From Candidatus Kuenenia stuttgartensis (GTDB lineage: Bacteria; Planctomycetota; GCA-002687715; CAIWVZ01): a stretch of DNA of 64,000 nucleotides. The notes beneath the pieces are model-generated. The model saw only the letters and a program-made list of their open reading frames with translations, did no database searches and had not been told where the DNA came from. The stretch is from assembly GCA_945860915.1 (NCBI GenBank), contig CAMARR010000004.1, forward strand, positions 62,001-126,000. Reading direction: 5' to 3'. Below are positions 30,706 through 40,110 of this stretch, piece by piece. Position numbers and translations under genes: made by a program. Each line of letters opens with the position of its first letter. Positions within the stretch are counted from its first letter, which is position 1.

Positions 30706-31848
30706 TTAGCGCTGATCGCGAAGCTCGAAGTAGCGCCGTACGATTGCCGCATCAGGACCATCCGCCACCCGGCGTTCGCCTCCGCTCAAGTCTCCCGGTC
30801 CGCTTGAAGTGGCACCTGACGCCGATGCGTCGGGTGGACTTGCAACCGTGGCACCCGCACCCGCCGCACTTCGGAGCGCAATAGCGATGTCCATTGCGTC
30901 ACGGCGAGCTCGCTCGAGGCGTACCAAGTTTCCGACCACTTCGGCCGCACTCGCGGCCCCCGACGCACCTGCGGCTAATTGGTCCGCTGATTCCGTCGCG
31001 CGCGATGCGACGCTCCCAGAAAGGCGCTTGGATGCGTCCTTGAGAGCATCCGCGAGCCGCGCTCGCGTCTCGGGCGGCAGTCCAGCGAGGAAGCTGCGTA
31101 GTCGGTCCCGGCCCCCAGAAGTTGCCGACGCCGCGATCACCTCATTCCATTCCGGCTCCACCTTGAGGCGCTCGATCGCCGCCGTCGGGTCGGAAGCGCT
31201 TGCGGCGGCGTCGAGAGTGGATGCGATGGAGCGGGCTGATTCCAAACTCAACTTGGGGTCGCGGAGTCTCTTAATCGCTTCATCGACACCGGCTGCGTCG
31301 CTTAGCGCATCGAAATTGGCACTCAACGCACTTGAAGCGACTTCGCGGACTCGGGTCACCGACCGGGCATCGCGCGCGTTCTCCATGCTAGGGATGATTC
31401 CAATGAGCAGAGCCAAGAGTATCGAGGCGACCGCTTCGCCGAACCAGCGCGGCTTTTGTCTCCTCGGCAATGGCAATAAGAGTAGACGTTGAGCCGCGTC
31501 TTCGGCATGAGAAACGACGACCGGCGAAAGTCGACCTGTCGCCATTGCTGCGGACTGCAGGAGCTCGACCACATCGCTTTTCAGCGCGCGACACGCAACG
31601 TGATCTAGGGTCCTAATCGGATTCACTGTGCGCCATACGTAGACGGCGGTGGCGATGCCGGCGCCTAACGCTATACCGCAGACCGATGGACGCGTTACCC
31701 AAGGCACTAGATGTGCCAGCGTTTGACCCATGATCGCCACCACGCCGGCTGCCATCGCACCTGTGCAAATAGCCTCGAGGCGCTCCGTCGTGCGACTCCA
31801 GCGCTCGCAGTTCTCTAGCACTGCCATCGATTTGGGAGCTTGGTTCAA
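30706..31848 (-). CDS. Membrane protein of unknown function, Ala/Ser-rich
   Basis: This protein of about 380 residues has two hydrophobic segments near the N-terminus (about 30-45 and 55-72) and a third near 137-155 (VASILLALLIGIIPSM). A long Ala/Asp/Arg/Ser-rich helical region follows, with no recognised domain. The TTG at 31848 overlaps the stop of the upstream YdjY-like gene as TTGA and has GGGAG eight bases before it, so I prefer it. An ATG at 31827 is the alternative. The tail is probably periplasmic or cytoplasmic coiled helix. I do not recognise a family. Confidence 0.65.
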   Translation of the reverse strand: MNQAPKSMAVLENCERWSRTTERLEAICTGAMAAGVVAIMGQTLAHLVPWVTRPSVCGIALGAGIATAVYVWRTVNPIRTLDHVACRALKSDVVELLQSAAMATGRLSPVVVSHAEDAAQRLLLLPLPRRQKPRWFGEAVASILLALLIGIIPSMENARDARSVTRVREVASSALSANFDALSDAAGVDEAIKRLRDPKLSLESARSIASTLDAAASASDPTAAIERLKVEPEWNEVIAASATSGGRDRLRSFLAGLPPETRARLADALKDASKRLSGSVASRATESADQLAAGASGAASAAEVVGNLVRLERARRDAMDIAIALRSAAGAGATVASPPDASASGATSSGPGDLSGGERRVADGPDAAIVRRYFELRDQR

Positions 31849-32882
31849 TCGCGAAGCTCCCACTCGGGGACAACTTCCTTGCGCAGGATGACTCGCATGG
31901 ATGTACCGGGCTCCGGACATGACGCCGAGTCGGGGATCCAAGTGTTCTCGTCGCGGGCTTCTTTGAGGCTACAAGCCAGCACAGCATCCATGTTGTATTT
32001 CCAGGACAAGGCGATGACGTGATGGTAGACATCCGCGGCGAGATGGTCTTCGAATGTCTTCGTGTCGAGGAACGTTCGGCTGGCGGTGAATGCAAATTTT
32101 CCGCGCGGCAGTCCCGTCCCGTTTCGCCCATCTTTCAATAGGGTTTCGATGCGAACGGGGTGTTTCTTGCCATCCCAGGTCGCGTAAACGACAAGTCCGT
32201 CACCTCGCGGCGGGAGGTCTTGTTCAAAGTCCGCGTCGAGCGCCTCCTTGAGGCCGAGGTCCGCGATGGCCTGCGAGAGTGCCATCGGACCGGCGTTGAC
32301 GACGAGAAGGGACTCGTGCGCTCGACCACCGGGTGCGACAGCGATGAACTCCAATGCGCGCGTGGGCGTTGCCATCACGGCTTCGAAGGAAATCTGCTCT
32401 AGCTCTGGTTCGTAGATGATGCCCTCCGTGCGTACACGCTTGATGAGGTCTGGACGCGCTGCTCGCGAGTCGGCGACCGAGCGAACCGGAAGGCCCTTCG
32501 ATTCAATTTGGTCGAGTCGGCGGCGTAAGGCGTCATACAGATTGCGAAGGTCTCGGCGGATCTCCCGCTCGAAGTCGAAAAGACTTCCTTCGAGGTCGGC
32601 GAGGTGCTGACCGACCGACGGGGTGCCCTCGAACGCCGGACGTGAGGCAACCCCATCTGGGAGCGGCCGTTCATCCTGGGGCGGTGGTCGCAGGTGACTT
32701 ACAATCTCGGCGAGTCGCGCTTCGATCTGAGTCAGCCGAGCCTCAAACGCCGCGACGCGTCTCGACTCCTGTGGCACGACCTGTGGGGTAGTCGCCTGGA
32801 TGGGCGACACCGTATTGACGAGGGTGACGATGGCACCTGCGACGACGGTCGCGGCCAAGATCCCGATGAGGATGATTCGCAT
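31845..32882 (-). CDS. Membrane-anchored coiled-coil protein with YdjY-like domain
   Basis: This 345-residue protein has an N-terminal membrane anchor (IILIGILAATVVAGAIVTLV) and a coiled coil (about 40-130, with EARLTQIEARLAEIVSHL). The C-terminal domain contains LEFIAVAPGGRAHESLLVV, then ALSQAIADLGLKEALDADF. That pattern (short strand, HES, then A-x-x-x-LGL) matches the YdjY domain common in planctomycetes, whose function is unknown. It lies 77 nt from clpC across a long hairpin and is coupled to the unknown membrane protein downstream, so the two likely act together. Confidence 0.65.
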   Translation of the reverse strand: MRIILIGILAATVVAGAIVTLVNTVSPIQATTPQVVPQESRRVAAFEARLTQIEARLAEIVSHLRPPPQDERPLPDGVASRPAFEGTPSVGQHLADLEGSLFDFEREIRRDLRNLYDALRRRLDQIESKGLPVRSVADSRAARPDLIKRVRTEGIIYEPELEQISFEAVMATPTRALEFIAVAPGGRAHESLLVVNAGPMALSQAIADLGLKEALDADFEQDLPPRGDGLVVYATWDGKKHPVRIETLLKDGRNGTGLPRGKFAFTASRTFLDTKTFEDHLAADVYHHVIALSWKYNMDAVLACSLKEARDENTWIPDSASCPEPGTSMRVILRKEVVPEWELRD

Positions 32883-32894
32883 GATTAATGAGCG

Positions 32895-32948
32895 CGAGCT
32901 GCGCCCGCCCCTTCATGGTACGGCGGCAACGCAGCTCGGGTTCACTAA
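32895..32948 (-). terminator. Long hairpin downstream of clpC
   Basis: CGAGCTGCG (32895-32903) pairs perfectly with CGCAGCTCG (32940-32948), and CCGCC (32905-32909) pairs with GGCGG (32932-32936) inside it. It fills most of the 77-nt gap between the clpC stop and the YdjY-like gene. No clear T-run follows. It probably marks the end of the mcsA-mcsB-clpC transcript. Confidence 0.5.
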
Positions 32949-32959
32949 TCGACGAAAGA

Positions 32960-35512
32960 TCAGGGGGTCGAGGCGGGCTCCGGCGGTGGAACTGGTGGTT
33001 CGACCACGGGCTTGACGACATCAAATTCGAATCCGGCAGGTCCGTCGGTTCGGACCGTTACCGAGTCGCCTTCATTGATGTTTCCCTTGAGGATCTCCTC
33101 AGAAAGTGGGTCTTCGAGGTAACGCTCGATGGCCCGGCGCAGAGGTCGTGCGCCGAATTCTGGCGACCAACCCTTCTCGAGGAGAAATTCCTTTGCGGTA
33201 TCCGGCAATTCGACGTGGATATTCTTCGCAACTAGCCGACGCATGACGTCGATCAGCTGAACATCGACGATGCGCTTCATGTCTTCCTTCTCGAGCGACT
33301 TGAAGTAGATGATCTCATCGACGCGGTTCAGGAATTCCGGCCTGAAGAATCGTTCAACTTCGCCGCGCAAGAGATCGCGCATGCGGTCGCCGGTGCGCTC
33401 TTCTGCTGCTGTATGGAACCCCATACCGGTTCGCGACCGGATGATGTTGGCGCCGATATTCGACGTCATGATCAGGATCGTGTTGCGGAAGTCAATCTGA
33501 CGCCCGAAGGAGTCCGTGATGCGACCTTCCTCCATGATCTGGAGGAGCATGTTGTAAATGTCGGTGTGGGCCTTCTCGATTTCATCGAGAAGCACAACGC
33601 TGTAGGGACGTCTGCGCACCTTCTCGGTGAGCTGACCGCCTTCCTCGTATCCGACGTAGCCAGGAGGCGCTCCGATGAGCTTCGATGCGTTGTGCGTCTC
33701 CATGTACTCCGACATGTCGAGCTGGATGAGGGCATCTTCCGTGCCGAACATGAACTTCGCGAGTTGCTTCGCGAGGTGGGTCTTACCCACACCTGTCGGG
33801 CCCAGGAAAATGAACGAACCCATTGGGCGCTTCGGATCCTTCAGACCCGACCGGCTGCGACGCACGGCTTTCGCGATGGCGTGGATGGCTTCGTGCTGCG
33901 AAATGACTGTCTTTTGCAGCTCGGCTTCCATTTTCAGCAGACGTTGTGCTTCGCCCTTGTCAAGCCTCTGAAGCGGGACGCCCGTCATTTTCGAGACGGT
34001 CTCGGCGATGATGTCGACGTCGACGGTCCCGTCAATCGAGCGACTCTTCTCTTTCCATTCGGCAACCATCTGCTCCTTCTTCTTGCGAAGCTTGTAAGCC
34101 TGATCGCGGAGCTGTGCAGCGCGTTCGAAGTCCTGGGCAGCGACCGCCTCTTCCTTGTCTTTCTCAAGGCGGGTCACATCGACCTCGGCATCCTTGATTT
34201 CTTGCGGCTGCATCATCGCGCGGAGGCGTAGACGCGCTCCCGCTTCGTCGACGACATCAATGGCCTTGTCTGGCAGGAAGCGGCCGTTGATGTACCGCGA
34301 GGAGTATTCAACCGCGGCTTCGAGAGCTTCATTGGTGTAGTGAACGCGGTGGTGCGCTTCGTAGCGATCGCGGAGGCCCTTAAGAATCTCCACGGTTTCT
34401 TCCTTCGACGGCGGTTCCACCATGACGGTCTGGAATCGTCGTTCGAGTGCGCCGTCCTTCTCGATGTACTTTCTGTACTCGTCGAGGGTCGTTGCCCCGA
34501 TGCACTGGATCTCTCCACGCGAGAGCGCGGGCTTCAGTACATTCGATGCATCGATCGCGCCCTCGGCCCCACCGGCGCCGACGAGCGTGTGCAACTCGTC
34601 GATGAAGAGGATGACATTGCGCGCACGACGCACTTCGGTCATGACCGCTTTGATGCGCTCTTCAAATTGACCGCGGTACTTCGTGCCAGCGACCATGGCC
34701 GCGAGGTCCAGCACCACAATCCGCTTGTCAAGCAGGATTTCGGGGGTATCGCCGCGAATGATGGATTGCGCAAGGCCTTCCACGATGGCGGTCTTGCCCA
34801 CGCCTGCTTCGCCGAGCAACACCGGGTTGTTCTTGGTGCGACGGCAAAGGATCTGAATGACGCGCTCAATTTCCTTCGCACGACCGATGACCGGATCGAG
34901 CTTGTTCTCTCGCGCGTATTCTGTGAGGTCGCGACCGAAAGAGTCGAGGGCTGGCGTCTTCGATTTGGCGCCAGCTGCCGATCCTGTCGCGGGGGGAGGC
35001 GTGCCGGGGGTCGAGCTGCCACTCGAACCGCCTTCGTCCGCGTTGCCCGAACCTGGGGTCTCGGGTTTCGCCGGATCGGCTCCTAGGAAGTCGAGAACCT
35101 CTTCTCGGACGGTTTCGAGCTTGACGCTGAGGTTGGTCAAGACTTTGGCAGCCTTGCCATCCTTCTCCTTGATCAAGCCTAGGAGAATGTGTTCCGTTCC
35201 GATGTAGTTGTGGCCGAGACTCGATGCCTCTTCGAGGGCAAGCTCAAGCACCTTCTTCGCACGTGGCGTGAAGGGGAGCTGTCCGAGCGTCACCATGTTT
35301 GGGCCCGCCTTGACGAGGCGTTCAACCTCGGTGCGGATCTTCTTCAAGTCAACGTCGAGATTCTTGAGGACGTTGGCAGCAACACCCGAGCCTTCCTGCA
35401 CGAGTCCGAGGAGGATGTGCTCCGTCCCGATGAAGTCGTGATTCAGTCGCTGGGCTTCCTGACGGGCGAGGCCCATCACCTTGCGCGCGCGGTCTGTGAA
35501 GCGATCGAACAT
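32960..35512 (-). CDS. clpC: ATP-dependent Clp protease ATP-binding subunit ClpC
   Basis: ClpC is the AAA+ unfoldase that feeds proteins to ClpP. The 850-residue protein has two N-terminal Clp repeats ([11 protein letters not shown], then [11 protein letters not shown]) and a first AAA+ domain with GEAGVGKT and DELH. A UVR-type middle domain (about 415-465, [18 protein letters not shown]) marks ClpC rather than ClpB. The second AAA+ domain has GPTGVGKT and DEIEKAH. A Gly/Ser/Pro linker lies near 145-180. It follows mcsB by 34 nt in a gap with a hairpin. In firmicutes McsB-phosphorylated proteins are ClpCP substrates. Confidence 0.97.
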   Translation of the reverse strand: MFDRFTDRARKVMGLARQEAQRLNHDFIGTEHILLGLVQEGSGVAANVLKNLDVDLKKIRTEVERLVKAGPNMVTLGQLPFTPRAKKVLELALEEASSLGHNYIGTEHILLGLIKEKDGKAAKVLTNLSVKLETVREEVLDFLGADPAKPETPGSGNADEGGSSGSSTPGTPPPATGSAAGAKSKTPALDSFGRDLTEYARENKLDPVIGRAKEIERVIQILCRRTKNNPVLLGEAGVGKTAIVEGLAQSIIRGDTPEILLDKRIVVLDLAAMVAGTKYRGQFEERIKAVMTEVRRARNVILFIDELHTLVGAGGAEGAIDASNVLKPALSRGEIQCIGATTLDEYRKYIEKDGALERRFQTVMVEPPSKEETVEILKGLRDRYEAHHRVHYTNEALEAAVEYSSRYINGRFLPDKAIDVVDEAGARLRLRAMMQPQEIKDAEVDVTRLEKDKEEAVAAQDFERAAQLRDQAYKLRKKKEQMVAEWKEKSRSIDGTVDVDIIAETVSKMTGVPLQRLDKGEAQRLLKMEAELQKTVISQHEAIHAIAKAVRRSRSGLKDPKRPMGSFIFLGPTGVGKTHLAKQLAKFMFGTEDALIQLDMSEYMETHNASKLIGAPPGYVGYEEGGQLTEKVRRRPYSVVLLDEIEKAHTDIYNMLLQIMEEGRITDSFGRQIDFRNTILIMTSNIGANIIRSRTGMGFHTAAEERTGDRMRDLLRGEVERFFRPEFLNRVDEIIYFKSLEKEDMKRIVDVQLIDVMRRLVAKNIHVELPDTAKEFLLEKGWSPEFGARPLRRAIERYLEDPLSEEILKGNINEGDSVTVRTDGPAGFEFDVVKPVVEPPVPPPEPASTP

Positions 35513-35525
35513 GGTGGGTATCTCC

Positions 35526-35542
35526 CGGAGCCGATGGCTCCG
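35526..35542 (-). other. Intercistronic hairpin before clpC
   Basis: CGGAGCC and GGCTCCG form a perfect seven-base stem with a three-base loop in the mcsB-clpC gap. On the minus strand it ends right before the clpC ribosome-binding sequence GGGAGA. It could tune clpC translation or stop decay from passing between cistrons. Confidence 0.45.
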
Positions 35543-35546
35543 CTGA

Positions 35547-36596
35547 TTAGTTGTTTTCGGCCTTTAGGCGCTCCCGAGCAAAGGCCGCTCGGGCTTCGTC
35601 GCGTTCTACGGTCTCTAGCGGTCGTCCCTTAAGGATCTGAAGGTGCGCGGGCTGAAGCAATACGAACAGACTATTCACATCGGGGAGGCCCACGCCTGTG
35701 ATGAGACCCAGCTGAACACCGAGTCGCACCGCAGAGAGATGTTCCATCGCTTCAGAGGATCCTAAGCGTCTTGCGTAGCGAAGAATCCCAAGCGACCTCC
35801 AAACCCTGTCGGTAAGTGCCATGCGGTCTGTTTCCATCAGGACTGTACGGACGCCGCGTTCCCACGCGATGATCTTCGGGACGAGTCGAACAACAGATGC
35901 AAGAGTTGCGGTTTCGGGCTGACCGAGAGTGCGCTGGTTCGACACCTGAAAGAAGTCGCCGAGTGATTTTGTTCCTTCGCCGTGGATTCCCCGAACCGTG
36001 AGTCCGGTCTTTGCCGCTGCGACGAACACCTTCGGGACCTGTCCTGATTGGACGAGTCCCGGGAGATGCAGCATGACGGAAACGCGTAATCCGGTTCCTG
36101 CATTGGTCGGGCAGGCCGTGAGGTATCCGAAGCGCTGATGAAAGGCGTAGGGCAGTTGGCGCTCGAGTCGGCCATCAATGTTCATCGCGTCTTCGAACGC
36201 GTCATCCAAATCGAGTCCGGCGCGAAGCACCTGAAGGCGAATGTGGTCCTCTTCAAGCACCATTACACTCAGAAGTCGATCCTCATCCCAGAGGAACCCG
36301 CGCCTACCCGAGCCGTTGGCTAGTTCTCGGGAGATGATGTGCTTCTCAGTGAACGCCATGCGTTCGAGGGGAGGCATGTCGGCGAGATCGTGGTAAACGG
36401 GTTGAGTTCCGATTTGTGCGAGGTCGAGGCCTTCGCGGATGCGGTTGGTCAAGCTGTCGCGTTCAGCCGCCGACAGTTTCCGGGGAAACCGGTAGCCAGT
36501 GAGATTGCGGGCAATGCGGATGCGCGTCGACATCGCGACGTCTGATTCGGGGCCGGGTGTCCGACCCCATACGCCTTCTGCGGATGGGTCAGGCAC
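35547..36596 (-). CDS. mcsB: Protein arginine kinase McsB
   Basis: McsB phosphorylates arginine residues on proteins and so marks them for ClpCP. The 349-residue protein belongs to the phosphagen-kinase fold. It has SDVAMSTRIRIARNL at the N-terminus, the ATP-site signature CPTNAGTGLRVSVMLHLP with the catalytic-site Cys, and GIHGEGTKSLGDFFQVSNQ. Near the C-terminus RDEARA matches the RDxxRA phosphoarginine-binding motif described for McsB. The GTG at 36596 overlaps the mcsA stop by 8 nt and gives a normal length; longer frames run through mcsA. The gene order mcsA-mcsB-clpC is as in firmicutes but ctsR is absent. Confidence 0.95.
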   Translation of the reverse strand: MPDPSAEGVWGRTPGPESDVAMSTRIRIARNLTGYRFPRKLSAAERDSLTNRIREGLDLAQIGTQPVYHDLADMPPLERMAFTEKHIISRELANGSGRRGFLWDEDRLLSVMVLEEDHIRLQVLRAGLDLDDAFEDAMNIDGRLERQLPYAFHQRFGYLTACPTNAGTGLRVSVMLHLPGLVQSGQVPKVFVAAAKTGLTVRGIHGEGTKSLGDFFQVSNQRTLGQPETATLASVVRLVPKIIAWERGVRTVLMETDRMALTDRVWRSLGILRYARRLGSSEAMEHLSAVRLGVQLGLITGVGLPDVNSLFVLLQPAHLQILKGRPLETVERDEARAAFARERLKAENN

Positions 36597-37143
36597 GTGA
36601 TTCCTCCGAGTCGACGCGCTCGAGATCGCGAATTCTGTCCCGAAGGCGTGCAGCTGTTTCGTAATGCTCATCGCGGACCGCATCGTCGAGCTCGCGTCGA
36701 AGAGCCTCGAGGCGCTCGCGCAGCAAGGAACGCTCGCGAACGGCTGCAGGCTGTCGACCCGAGTGCGTGTCAGCTCCGTGCATCTTTCGCAGGAGCACAG
36801 CGAGAGGAGCTTCGAAGATGTCGTAGTCGCGCGGGCAGCCCAGCCGTTCGTGTTCCTGGAACTCGGCCCATGTGATGCCGCACGATGGGCACACGGTGTC
36901 TACTTTAGCGAGCTTCGCCGCAGAAGCGTCTGAATCATCGGCCGCATCGGCGGTCGGGGAGCCGGGATCCTTGATCTGGCCGTACTCGGTAGGGGTATGC
37001 GGGATGATTGGCGCGAAAAGGGGGCTGCGCGCTTCCACGCACGGCGGGCAGAGCCAAAGTCGGCGCTGTTCACCGTTCACAACTTCCGTCAGGTGGACGG
37101 TCGCAGGTGTTTTTCCGCAGTCTTGACAGAGCACTTGGGTCAC
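36589..37143 (-). CDS. mcsA: McsA, activator of the arginine kinase McsB
   Basis: McsA is the zinc-binding activator of McsB. The 184-residue protein has two pairs of CxxC at the N-terminus (CQDC...CPPC), a further CPSC...C group near 85-105, and a C-terminal UVR motif (DAVRDEHYETAARLRDRIRDLE). This domain order is that of McsA. A Pro/Asp/Ala-rich spacer separates the two metal sites. It begins the operon and there is no CtsR-type repressor before it, so heat control, if any, must work differently from that in Bacillus. Confidence 0.92.
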   Translation of the reverse strand: MTQVLCQDCGKTPATVHLTEVVNGEQRRLWLCPPCVEARSPLFAPIIPHTPTEYGQIKDPGSPTADAADDSDASAAKLAKVDTVCPSCGITWAEFQEHERLGCPRDYDIFEAPLAVLLRKMHGADTHSGRQPAAVRERSLLRERLEALRRELDDAVRDEHYETAARLRDRIRDLERVDSEESRA

Positions 37144-37310
37144 CCGGCATTCCGAGGTGGATGCCGCCTTCTCCCGGTATATCTTAGCAAGTGGCGGGCC
37201 GATCCCCGCCTCGATGAAGCTCCGGCGGACGTGCAGGAGCCATCGCCACCTTATCGGCTTGCACGACGAACCGTCGGCAATGCGACCTCGCGTGAGACCT
37301 TTCTGAGGCG

Positions 37311-37820
37311 TCAGTTATTGAATGGGCGTGAGGATGGCTGACTTTCCGGCGTCGCCACCGGAGGAGCGGACCACTGTGCTTCACGCGCGCGATCCCGCAG
37401 AACGCCGGCTCTTGCCTTGAGTTCAGCTCGGAATGTTCGGGGGTCTGATTCGTAACGAGGTTTGAAGTCGGATGCCGGCATGCTCACCTCAACTTCGTGC
37501 ATGTCTGTGGAGCGAATCAGGGGCAAGTCGACGAAAAGATCAATAAAAGGCGTGTCGTGTGCGAACCGCGTTGTGTCATACGCAATCGTGACGGGTTTGA
37601 CAGCTTGGGCTGACGGATCGTCAGGCGTAATGGGCCCGATCAGAATGATCTCGTGCATGCCCCCGTGAACAAAAGGAATGTCGACGGGGGATGGGCCGTA
37701 CGAGCGGCGGTCCACGATCACCTCCGCGCCGGGTGGTGAGGTCTTGATTCTGAGTGTGCGTTCTGTGCACCCAGATAAGCAGACCAGTACTGTGAATATC
37801 GCGAGGGATCTCAGTTTCAT
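37311..37820 (-). CDS. Lipoprotein with PEGA-like domain
   Basis: This 169-residue protein starts MKLRSLAIFTVLVCLSGC, a lipoprotein signal with lipobox LSGC. An AAGGGG ribosome-binding site stands just before the ATG at 37820. The mature N-terminus TLRIKTSPPGAEVIVDRRSYGPSPVDIPF is a PEGA-type beta domain in form (hydrophobic strand, PPGAxVxVD, then G.SP). PEGA domains occur on surface proteins. The remainder contains PVTIAYDTTRFA and an Arg/Ala-rich helix. It is probably anchored in the envelope. The function is unknown. Confidence 0.8.
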   Translation of the reverse strand: MKLRSLAIFTVLVCLSGCTERTLRIKTSPPGAEVIVDRRSYGPSPVDIPFVHGGMHEIILIGPITPDDPSAQAVKPVTIAYDTTRFAHDTPFIDLFVDLPLIRSTDMHEVEVSMPASDFKPRYESDPRTFRAELKARAGVLRDRAREAQWSAPPVATPESQPSSRPFNN

Positions 37821-37922
37821 CGACACCCCTTTTGATGGTGAACTCCACACCAACCTCGAACTGCCGGAGAGACGGCCGCACGGCTCACTCCATCAGCAAG
37901 ACGCGCGAAAGCGAAAAAACAA

Positions 37923-38014
<92 letters not shown>

Positions 38015-38071
38015 AGATGACGACGTTCCGATGCGCGAGGCGCTTCGGAAACTCACAGATCCTCGCGAAGT

Positions 38072-38155
38072 GGAGGGCGAGGGATTCGAACCCCCGGACC
38101 CTTACGGGTCAACGGTTTTCAAAACCGTCGCATTCGACCACTCTGCCAGCCCTCC
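38072..38155 (-). tRNA. tRNA-Ser (UGA)
   Basis: This is a class II tRNA of 84 nt on the minus strand, 57 nt upstream of the other serine tRNA. The acceptor stem GGAGGGC pairs with GCCCTCC. The anticodon stem ACGGT/ACCGT holds TTTGAAA, anticodon UGA. The variable arm is TGACCCGTAAGGGTC. CCA is not encoded, and the base after the acceptor stem reads A instead of the usual G of serine tRNAs. Confidence 0.94.
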
Positions 38156-38250
38156 TGGGAGCGGACGCAAGTCTAGGCGTCCGATCGCTCGGAGCCAAGG
38201 CACCCACCCCTGGTCGGCTTCCGTTGGGCGGCTCCGTTAGCCTTACAGGC

Positions 38251-39246
38251 ATGGAGACGACACTTCGAAGCCCCCTCATCGCGCGCATTTGGCGCGGGCA
38301 TCTCGTTGAATCGGAGCATCGGGGGAGTTGGTGCATCGTGAGTCGGAATAGTGTCGTTCATTCCGGCGGTGACCAAACGAGACCGCAGTTCCTCCGATCT
38401 GCAGCAAAGCCATTTCAGGCGATCGCGGCCTTGCGACGTATCGAAGAACGCGGTTTCCAGCTGACACAGCCCGAAGTTGCGATCATGGCGGCCTCCCATT
38501 CGGGGCAGGACCTCCACGTCTCGATTCTGAGGAATCTCTTAGCGCGGGCCGGGATCTCTGAGCGAGAACTCCAATGCGGGACGCATCCTCCATATCACGG
38601 GGCGACCGCCCGGGAACTTTTGCGCAAAGGTGAATCGCCAACTGTGCTCCACCACAACTGTTCGGGGAAGCACACGGCGATGTTGCTGTCCGCGAAACTC
38701 TCAGGCGAGGATCTCGCGAGTTACCTCGACCCTTCCCATCCGGTGCAGCGAAGGAATCGCGCATGTCTCGCGGAATTCGCAGGCTGCGCAGTGGATGAGG
38801 TCGGTGTCGAAGTTGATGGTTGCAGCGCACCGACTTTCACTTTGACTCTGCCCCATGCGGCGCGGGCGTTTGGGTCGTTGGTTGACGGGTCGCGCCAGGA
38901 AAGCGCCCTCACGAGTCTCCGCACGGCGGTTGCGGCCGAGCCCATCGCATACTGCGGCGAGGGAAAGTCGTGCACAAAATTCATCTGCGCGACGGGTGGT
39001 GGCGTCTTTCCTAAGGCCGGAGCGGAGGGTTTCTATGGAGTCGGAATCGCGAGCGCCGGTCTCGGCGTGGCGATAAAAGTCGAAGATGGATCATCTCGCC
39101 CCGTTGAGCCATGGATCGCATCCATTCTTCTGCGCCATTTGGAAGACTTAACCGAAGAAGGTCGCGATTCTCTGCGTTCAATGACAAAAGTAGATGTTGC
39201 GAATGCCCGAGGTGCAGTCGTCGGGCGTCTTGAGATCGTCGCGTGA
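38251..39246 (+). CDS. L-asparaginase II (PF06089 type)
   Basis: This is a 331-residue member of the Rhizobium-type asparaginase family, which hydrolyses asparagine to aspartate and ammonia and is unrelated to E. coli AnsA/AnsB. Visible family parts are RSAAKPFQAIA, MAASHSGQDLHV, the catalytic-region HHNCSGKHTAML and CGEGKSCTKFI. The ATG at 38251 is chosen because the frame upstream runs through both tRNAs. The stop overlaps the start of the next gene by a few bases, so the two are cotranscribed. Confidence 0.9.
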   Translation: METTLRSPLIARIWRGHLVESEHRGSWCIVSRNSVVHSGGDQTRPQFLRSAAKPFQAIAALRRIEERGFQLTQPEVAIMAASHSGQDLHVSILRNLLARAGISERELQCGTHPPYHGATARELLRKGESPTVLHHNCSGKHTAMLLSAKLSGEDLASYLDPSHPVQRRNRACLAEFAGCAVDEVGVEVDGCSAPTFTLTLPHAARAFGSLVDGSRQESALTSLRTAVAAEPIAYCGEGKSCTKFICATGGGVFPKAGAEGFYGVGIASAGLGVAIKVEDGSSRPVEPWIASILLRHLEDLTEEGRDSLRSMTKVDVANARGAVVGRLEIVA

Positions 39247-40097
39247 TGCGACTCGTTGAGGGTCCTCCTGTTCTACCCGCACGCCCGCGTGATCAAGACA
39301 AATGGTCCGCTGGAAAAGTGCTAGTTATCGGCGGGAGCCGGGGGATGTCGGGCGCGCCACGCCTCGCGGCCCTCGGCGCGCTTGCAGCGGGCGCAGGCCT
39401 CGTCACCGTCGCATGTCCCGAAGAGATTCGCGCTGAATTGGCCGGGACGGAGAAGCGCATCCTCACAGGAGGGCAGCGCAGCACGTCAGCTGGTTCATTG
39501 GCTTACGTGGCGTGGAGCGATTTGGTCCCGTTGATGGCTACGGCACAGGCGATCGTCGTAGGACCCGGGGCGGGGCGACATCCTGACACTTTGGATCTCC
39601 TCCGGAGGATTGTGCTTGATTCGCAGTGCAATTGTGTTGTCGATGCGGACGCGCTCTTCGCGTGTATTGACCAACCACTCCGTCGCGCGGGTCCGCGCCG
39701 GGTGTATACGCCACATCTCATTGAAGCCTCACGCCTACTTAAGGAAGACCCGAGTGTTGTCGCTGCAAGGCGACAGGATGCATGCGAACGGATTCAGGCC
39801 GAGTCTGGCGGGGTTGTTGTTCTGAAGGGTCCTTCCACATTCATTGCGTCATCGGGCGATGTCGTCGAGAGCCGACGTGGTTCTCCGATCCTCGCGACCG
39901 GGGGCTCAGGTGATGTTTTGGCCGGCCTCATCGGCGGGTTTCTGGCGTCCGGCATCGATCCGGCCGCTGCGGCCTTATTCGGTGTCCTGATTCTCGGCAT
40001 CGCGGCCGAGGAAGCGGCATCACAGGACGGGACATTGGATGACGTTATTGCGCGATTGCCGCATCTCGTTGAGCGGCATCGATCCGAACGGTCCTGA
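39243..40097 (+). CDS. nnrD: ADP-dependent NAD(P)H-hydrate dehydratase
   Basis: This 284-residue ribokinase-like protein repairs hydrated NAD(P)H (NADHX) at the expense of ADP (or ATP). Motifs are GKVLVIGGSRGMSGAPRLAA near the N-terminus, VGPGAGRHP, DADAL, TPHLIEASRLL and VVLKGPSTFI. The phosphate-binding LATGGSGDVLAGLIGGFLA follows. It is only the dehydratase half; the epimerase half (NnrE) is not fused to it here or visible nearby. A GTG at 39243 overlaps the asparaginase stop; an ATG at 39246 is equally possible. Confidence 0.93.
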   Translation: MMRLVEGPPVLPARPRDQDKWSAGKVLVIGGSRGMSGAPRLAALGALAAGAGLVTVACPEEIRAELAGTEKRILTGGQRSTSAGSLAYVAWSDLVPLMATAQAIVVGPGAGRHPDTLDLLRRIVLDSQCNCVVDADALFACIDQPLRRAGPRRVYTPHLIEASRLLKEDPSVVAARRQDACERIQAESGGVVVLKGPSTFIASSGDVVESRRGSPILATGGSGDVLAGLIGGFLASGIDPAAAALFGVLILGIAAEEAASQDGTLDDVIARLPHLVERHRSERS

Positions 40098-40110
40098 TCG
40101 TTGCTCTAGG

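Noticed and set aside
33413-34231. 272-codon plus-strand frame opposite clpC
   Set aside because: It is an antisense shadow of clpC with no family features.
36138-36545. Short plus-strand frames opposite mcsB
   Set aside because: They have no ribosome-binding sites or domains and are shadows of mcsB.
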